From a virus, in the IMG/VR virus record IMGVR_UViG_3300003267_000500, positions 582 through 34,141 of that record: a stretch of DNA of 33,560 nt. One strand, 5' to 3'. The position numbers and the translations under genes are program-made. Numbering within the stretch: the stretch's first letter is position 1; each line of letters opens with the position of its first letter. Below, piece by piece: positions 30,461 to 33,560 of the stretch. Under the pieces are notes generated by a model, which searched no databases, was not told the origin of the DNA, and saw only the letters and a program-made list of their open reading frames with translations.

Positions 30461-30895
30461 CTACTCCGGGACGGGCGTGCCCGGCCCCGCCGCTTTGCGG
30501 ACGATCGAGATGCCCGCGCCGACAGTGCCCACGATGTTCGTCACGTAGGCCCACACGGGATCGCCGTTGGTCTCCTGGACGACCAGCCGCTTCGCCTGAT
30601 CGATCGCGTACGCATTGTCCTCGACGAACAGCGTACCGAGACTGCCGTCCCCCTTCATGTACTTGACGACGCGCCCGACCACGAGCGTGCAGCCGGTCAC
30701 GCCGGCCGGGAGGTCCAGGACCCACAGGACGCGCGGCCACCGCACCGTCGGGACTGCCGCCAGCAGATTCGAGGGCACCGACTCGTCGGACGTGATGCCA
30801 GCGCGGTGCAGGCGCCACGCCGTGGTGATGCCGTCGCCGTAGCGCGTGTTCTGCACGCCCTGCTGGGGAACCGATGGTTCGGGCGGGTTCGGCAT
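30461..30895 (-). CDS. Hypothetical head-region protein, 144 residues
   Basis: Predicted 144-residue protein between portal and minor head genes. It is beta-rich with VLWVLDLPAGVTGCTLVVG, DNAYAIDQAKRLVVQETNGD and a C-terminal AYVTNIVGTVGAGISIVRKA that is hydrophobic but not clearly a membrane helix. No family is recognised. ATG 30895 has AAGGAG six bases upstream, which is encoded by the last codons of the portal gene, so translation follows portal closely. A connector or portal-associated role is plausible by position only. Confidence 0.65.
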   Translation of the reverse strand: MPNPPEPSVPQQGVQNTRYGDGITTAWRLHRAGITSDESVPSNLLAAVPTVRWPRVLWVLDLPAGVTGCTLVVGRVVKYMKGDGSLGTLFVEDNAYAIDQAKRLVVQETNGDPVWAYVTNIVGTVGAGISIVRKAAGPGTPVPE

Positions 30896-30898
30896 GAC

Positions 30899-32881
30899 CT
30901 ACTCCTTGGCCTTGTCGCTGCGAACGTACACCGAAACCGACTTGGGCGCCTGCTCCGGCGGGCTCACGTGCATCTCGGACGTGCCGTCGCTGCGGACGAT
31001 CAGGCGCGCCCCGCCCTTCATGAGCGGCGCCGTGCCCGTCTGCGGCTTCGGTGCGGGTGCCGCGGCCATCGGAGGCGCCGCGCCCGCTGCCGGCGGCTTC
31101 GGGGCGGCTCCCGGTGCACCGGGCGCCCCCGGCGGCCCGCCGCCCGCGCCTGGGGGCTTCCCGAACGGGAACTGCGGCTGCTCGCCGCCGAACCCGTCGT
31201 CCTTCGCGTCCCCGGCATTGCCGCCGAACCCGTCCGGCTGCTGCTGGTTCTGCATCTGCTCCATCATCTTCCGCTGGTTCATGGCGTTCATGAAGCCAGG
31301 ATCGGCCGGCATGTTCCACGGATTGTCGTCGTGCTTCTTCTTGTCCTCGTCGCTCGCGGCCTTGTAGTCCGGCGGCGCCAGGAAGAACCCCCACGGGTCG
31401 TCGCCCTGCGACATCCGGATCTCGTTGCGCGACTTCGTCGTGCGCACCAGGATCTCGTTGATCTGGGCTTCCTTCAGCGGATCGAAGTCCCCGTACTCGA
31501 ACACCATCCGCAGGTCGGGGTGGATCTCCTGGACGAGCGGATCGAACATCGCGTCGACCAGGTGCTGCATGTCGCTCTGCAGCCCCTCCTCCTTGGCCAG
31601 CGCGATCTCCTTCTCGCGGTTCGGCGCGCTCAGGCTCGGGCCGCTCCCGCCGTCCCACGGCTTCGCGTTGATCGTGCTCGGGTCCATGCGGTAGTACGCG
31701 CACACGAGGCTGATCAGCAGCGACAACCACGTCTCGAAGCACATGTCGCGGTTGTTCGGCTTCAACTGGATCACCTGCAGCGTCTGCGCGTCGGGCAGCG
31801 GCATGATCGGCGGCTGCCACGCGCGATCCGCGCCCTGCGTCGCCTGACGCAGCATGTCGCGGAAGGCGTCCAGATCCTCGTCGGCGACGTTGCCGGACAC
31901 GCCGATGATGAACTCGGCGAGCATGCCGCGCGTGTGGTAGCTCGCGTTGTACGTCCACGTGTTCCAGAACGACAGGATCGCCTCGATCCCCTGCTCCACG
32001 TGGCTCGGCGGCCAGCCCGCGTACGTGATGTCCGTGCGGTTGAGCGCGGGCGCGACCTTCAGCACGCCAGGGCCGTACACGGCCTCCAGCACGCCCTCGC
32101 GGACGAGACAGTACTCCGCGTGCGCGATGTCGTGACCCAGGCTGTCGCTCATGATGTTGAGCGCGTCTTCCTCGGTCAGGCGCCGCACGTCATAGTCGCC
32201 GTACCAGCGCGGGTGCTCGGCGAACCACTTCTGCATGAAGTTGAGCGTCGGCCAGATGATGCCCGCGTCCACCGGCCTGAACCCGACGACGTAGCTGCTG
32301 TCCATCGTCGAGTAGATGCGCTCGATCACGGGCCGGTTCAGCGTCAGGTAGTCGTCCTCGAGCTGCGAGAACATGCTGCCGGTCGTCGGGCAGTACAGCG
32401 GGTGCGGCACCTTGATCAGCTTCTCCGCCGTCGCGATGTACGGCTTGATCGAGTCCGGCACCTTCTTGTTCGGGTCGTGGAAGTCCTTGTGGACGATGCG
32501 CCAGCCCACCTCGCCGCGCTTCCCCGGCCATTGCCGCGCGAGCCGCTGCACCTGCGTCTGACGCGCGCGGTGGATCGCCTGCACCAGCGGCGAGCGCTCG
32601 CGCACGCGCCGCAGCGACTCGACCGCCAGCGAGTCCCAGCGGAACATGCCCTTCTGCACGCCCACGCCGCCGCCGTTGCGCCACACCATGCGCGGCGTGC
32701 TCGGCACCTGCGCCATCGACGTCGTGCGGATGCGGTTCGCCCGCAGCGTGTCGATCGCCTCCACGGGGATCGTGATCCCCAGCTTGTCGGGCGTCACCTT
32801 CGCGCCCAGCTTCAGCAGCGCCTCCGGAAGCGCCAGCGCTCGGCCCTCTTCGTCCTTGATCGGGGTCTTGCGCGTCGCCAT
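30899..32881 (-). CDS. Portal protein
   Basis: Predicted 660-residue portal, the dodecameric ring through which DNA enters and leaves the head. Supporting features are the length, the position before the MuF gene, and segments typical of portals: SPLVQAIHRARQTQVQRLAR, STMDSSYVVGFRPVDAGI in the stem-side core, HTRGMLAEFIIGVSG, AYYRMDPSTINAKPWDGG, and ILVRTTKSRNEIRMSQGDDP, the conserved motif before the C-terminal part. Residues after about 530 form a low-complexity Gln, Gly, Pro, Ala-rich tail that ends with a short beta segment and basic VRSDKAKE. Such a long tail is unusual and could be internal to the head. The ATG at 32881 is preceded by GGAGG. A TAGGAT hexamer lies 21 bases upstream. Confidence 0.88.
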   Translation of the reverse strand: MATRKTPIKDEEGRALALPEALLKLGAKVTPDKLGITIPVEAIDTLRANRIRTTSMAQVPSTPRMVWRNGGGVGVQKGMFRWDSLAVESLRRVRERSPLVQAIHRARQTQVQRLARQWPGKRGEVGWRIVHKDFHDPNKKVPDSIKPYIATAEKLIKVPHPLYCPTTGSMFSQLEDDYLTLNRPVIERIYSTMDSSYVVGFRPVDAGIIWPTLNFMQKWFAEHPRWYGDYDVRRLTEEDALNIMSDSLGHDIAHAEYCLVREGVLEAVYGPGVLKVAPALNRTDITYAGWPPSHVEQGIEAILSFWNTWTYNASYHTRGMLAEFIIGVSGNVADEDLDAFRDMLRQATQGADRAWQPPIMPLPDAQTLQVIQLKPNNRDMCFETWLSLLISLVCAYYRMDPSTINAKPWDGGSGPSLSAPNREKEIALAKEEGLQSDMQHLVDAMFDPLVQEIHPDLRMVFEYGDFDPLKEAQINEILVRTTKSRNEIRMSQGDDPWGFFLAPPDYKAASDEDKKKHDDNPWNMPADPGFMNAMNQRKMMEQMQNQQQPDGFGGNAGDAKDDGFGGEQPQFPFGKPPGAGGGPPGAPGAPGAAPKPPAAGAAPPMAAAPAPKPQTGTAPLMKGGARLIVRSDGTSEMHVSPPEQAPKSVSVYVRSDKAKE

Positions 32882-32915
32882 CCTCGGGCCTCCGTTCGGC
32901 GGATCCTATCTCGGA

Positions 32916-33332
32916 TCAGGCGTGCCGCCGTTCCTCTCGCACGCGCATCTCCACGCGGTACGTCGAGCCGCACCCCTCGCACTGGAACTCCGGCGTCGGC
33001 AGCACCGTGTGCGTGTGCAGCGTGCGCTCGAACGCCTGGATCGTCGCGAGGCAGCACCGACGGCCCTCGAACACGGGCACGCGCGCCATGTCCGCGCCAA
33101 CTCCGCCACCGCGGTTGCGCTGCAGCCAGGTGCTCGGCGGGCGCTTCCCCCGCACCTCGTCCAGGGTCTCCAGCGCCTTCTCGACGTCCTGCAGCGGGTC
33201 CTTGATCTTCACCACCGTGGGGCCGGCGGCGCGCGGCAGGCCGCCGTCTCGCTCGTAGCTACCCCGCTCCACGGAGGGCCCGCCCAGGCTCTCCAGCGCG
33301 GCTTTCGACGATGGCGACAGGCGATCGAACAT
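32916..33332 (-). CDS. Hypothetical Cys-containing protein, 138 residues
   Basis: Predicted 138-residue protein just upstream of the portal gene. The N-terminal half is polar and flexible. The C-terminal part has RCCLATIQAFERTLHTHTVL and EFQCEGCGSTYRVEMRVREE, so a CC pair plus CxxC that could form a small zinc site. No family is recognised. The ATG at 33332 has a weak Shine-Dalgarno sequence (GCGAGC). In many phages the gene before the portal is a terminase or an adaptor; this one is too short to be the large terminase subunit. Confidence 0.6.
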   Translation of the reverse strand: MFDRLSPSSKAALESLGGPSVERGSYERDGGLPRAAGPTVVKIKDPLQDVEKALETLDEVRGKRPPSTWLQRNRGGGVGADMARVPVFEGRRCCLATIQAFERTLHTHTVLPTPEFQCEGCGSTYRVEMRVREERRHA

Positions 33333-33353
33333 GCTCGCAGCGTAGCACGCCGA

Positions 33354-33452
33354 TCACCCGTGCCACCACGACAGGAACAGCCACTCCGCCGCGCCGAGCG
33401 CGACGATCGCCGCGTTGATCGCGACCACGGTCAGTACGATGCGAGCCCTCAT
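33354..33452 (-). CDS. 32-residue single-helix membrane peptide
   Basis: Predicted 32-residue peptide with a basic start (MRAR) and one hydrophobic helix, IVLTVVAINAAIVALGAAEW, ending in aromatic FLSWWHG. The ATG overlaps the stop of the upstream gene by four bases (ATGA), which supports translation. The layout is that of a small inner-membrane peptide with its N-terminus inside by the positive-inside rule. Function unknown; small phage membrane peptides can be lysis or exclusion factors. Confidence 0.45.
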   Translation of the reverse strand: MRARIVLTVVAINAAIVALGAAEWLFLSWWHG

Positions 33453-33560
33453 GCGCCGTCACGGGCCGCTGCCCGCCGCTCCGCCACCGCGAGCATGGCG
33501 ACCAGCCTCGCCGGCACCGCGTCGCGCGGCACCGGTCGCCACGTGCCGCGCTTCCTGGGC
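33449..33560 (-). CDS. 3' end of an unidentified upstream gene
   Basis: Open frame entering from the right edge and ending at TGA 33449-33451. The last 36 residues are readable, for example RGTWRPVPRDAVPARLVAML and AERRAAARDGA. The overlap with the membrane-peptide start favours this frame. Too little is visible to name the protein; a terminase might be expected in this position but nothing shows it. Confidence 0.4.
   Translation of the reverse strand, partial: PRKRGTWRPVPRDAVPARLVAMLAVAERRAAARDGA

Noticed and set aside
30899-31260. Collagen-like protein in the Gly/Pro-rich end of the portal gene
   Set aside because: In frame with the portal and without regular G-x-y triplets of useful length; treated as a low-complexity tail.
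1-33560. CRISPR arrays, insertion sequences, attachment sites
   Set aside because: No regular direct repeats with spacers, no transposase or integrase motif, and no tRNA-linked repeat was seen on reading.

Overview
This window looks like the structural and internal-virion-protein region of a tailed bacteriophage (Caudoviricetes). The DNA is very GC-rich, roughly two thirds G+C by eye, with a strong G/C third-position bias. Genes are tightly packed, many with 1 to 11 base overlaps of the ATGA or GTGA type. Everything except one HNH endonuclease gene lies on the minus strand, so the transcriptional order runs from right to left. No integrase, terminase, DNA polymerase, tRNA or CRISPR was seen. 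A host-like gene fragment at the left edge resembles a family I know only from Actinobacteria, so an actinobacterial host is a reasonable but unproven guess.

Layout in transcription order. 33560-29338: the 3' end of an unidentified gene, a 32-residue membrane peptide, a small Cys-containing protein, the portal protein, a 144-residue protein and an SPP1 gp7/MuF-type minor head protein. 29337-28974: a 364-base stretch holding a doubtful small ORF, an operator-like dyad and a good promoter candidate. 28973-24745: two small structural proteins, a repeat-built 629-residue tail fibre and a 404-residue probable receptor-binding protein. 24715-18129: a 1266-residue multidomain (polyvalent) internal protein, two small proteins, a beta-rich fibre or spike protein and an unknown 159-residue protein. 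18132-13528: an InPase-domain protein, a cytosine-C5 DNA methyltransferase, a DUF4942 plus N6-adenine methyltransferase, and three small proteins, one with two membrane segments. 13390-4809: two giant translationally coupled proteins, an LPD1-type zincin (1012 residues) and an SF2/SNF2-like helicase (1848 residues). 4805-4419: the plus-strand NUMOD4/HNH endonuclease. 4340-1: two small proteins (one a zinc ribbon), prohead protease, scaffold, major capsid protein and the tRNA-deaminase-associated-like fragment.

How the genes may work together. Portal, MuF, protease, scaffold and capsid form a standard head-assembly set, but they are split by about 25 kb of fibres, DNA methyltransferases and giant polyvalent proteins. 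By analogy with P1 DarA/DarB-type and other polyvalent proteins, the giant proteins are probably packaged in the head, injected with the DNA and used to protect or remodel the incoming genome. Two of them begin with the same module: a QLGLF-like peptide that resembles the bacterial sliding-clamp-binding consensus, followed by an H-rich/HER motif. A third copy lies inside the 1266-residue protein, just after a possible internal start codon. This shared module, a degenerate topoisomerase-IB-like tail in the same protein, and the host-like gene with an abrupt codon-usage shift next to the capsid gene are the observations most worth following.
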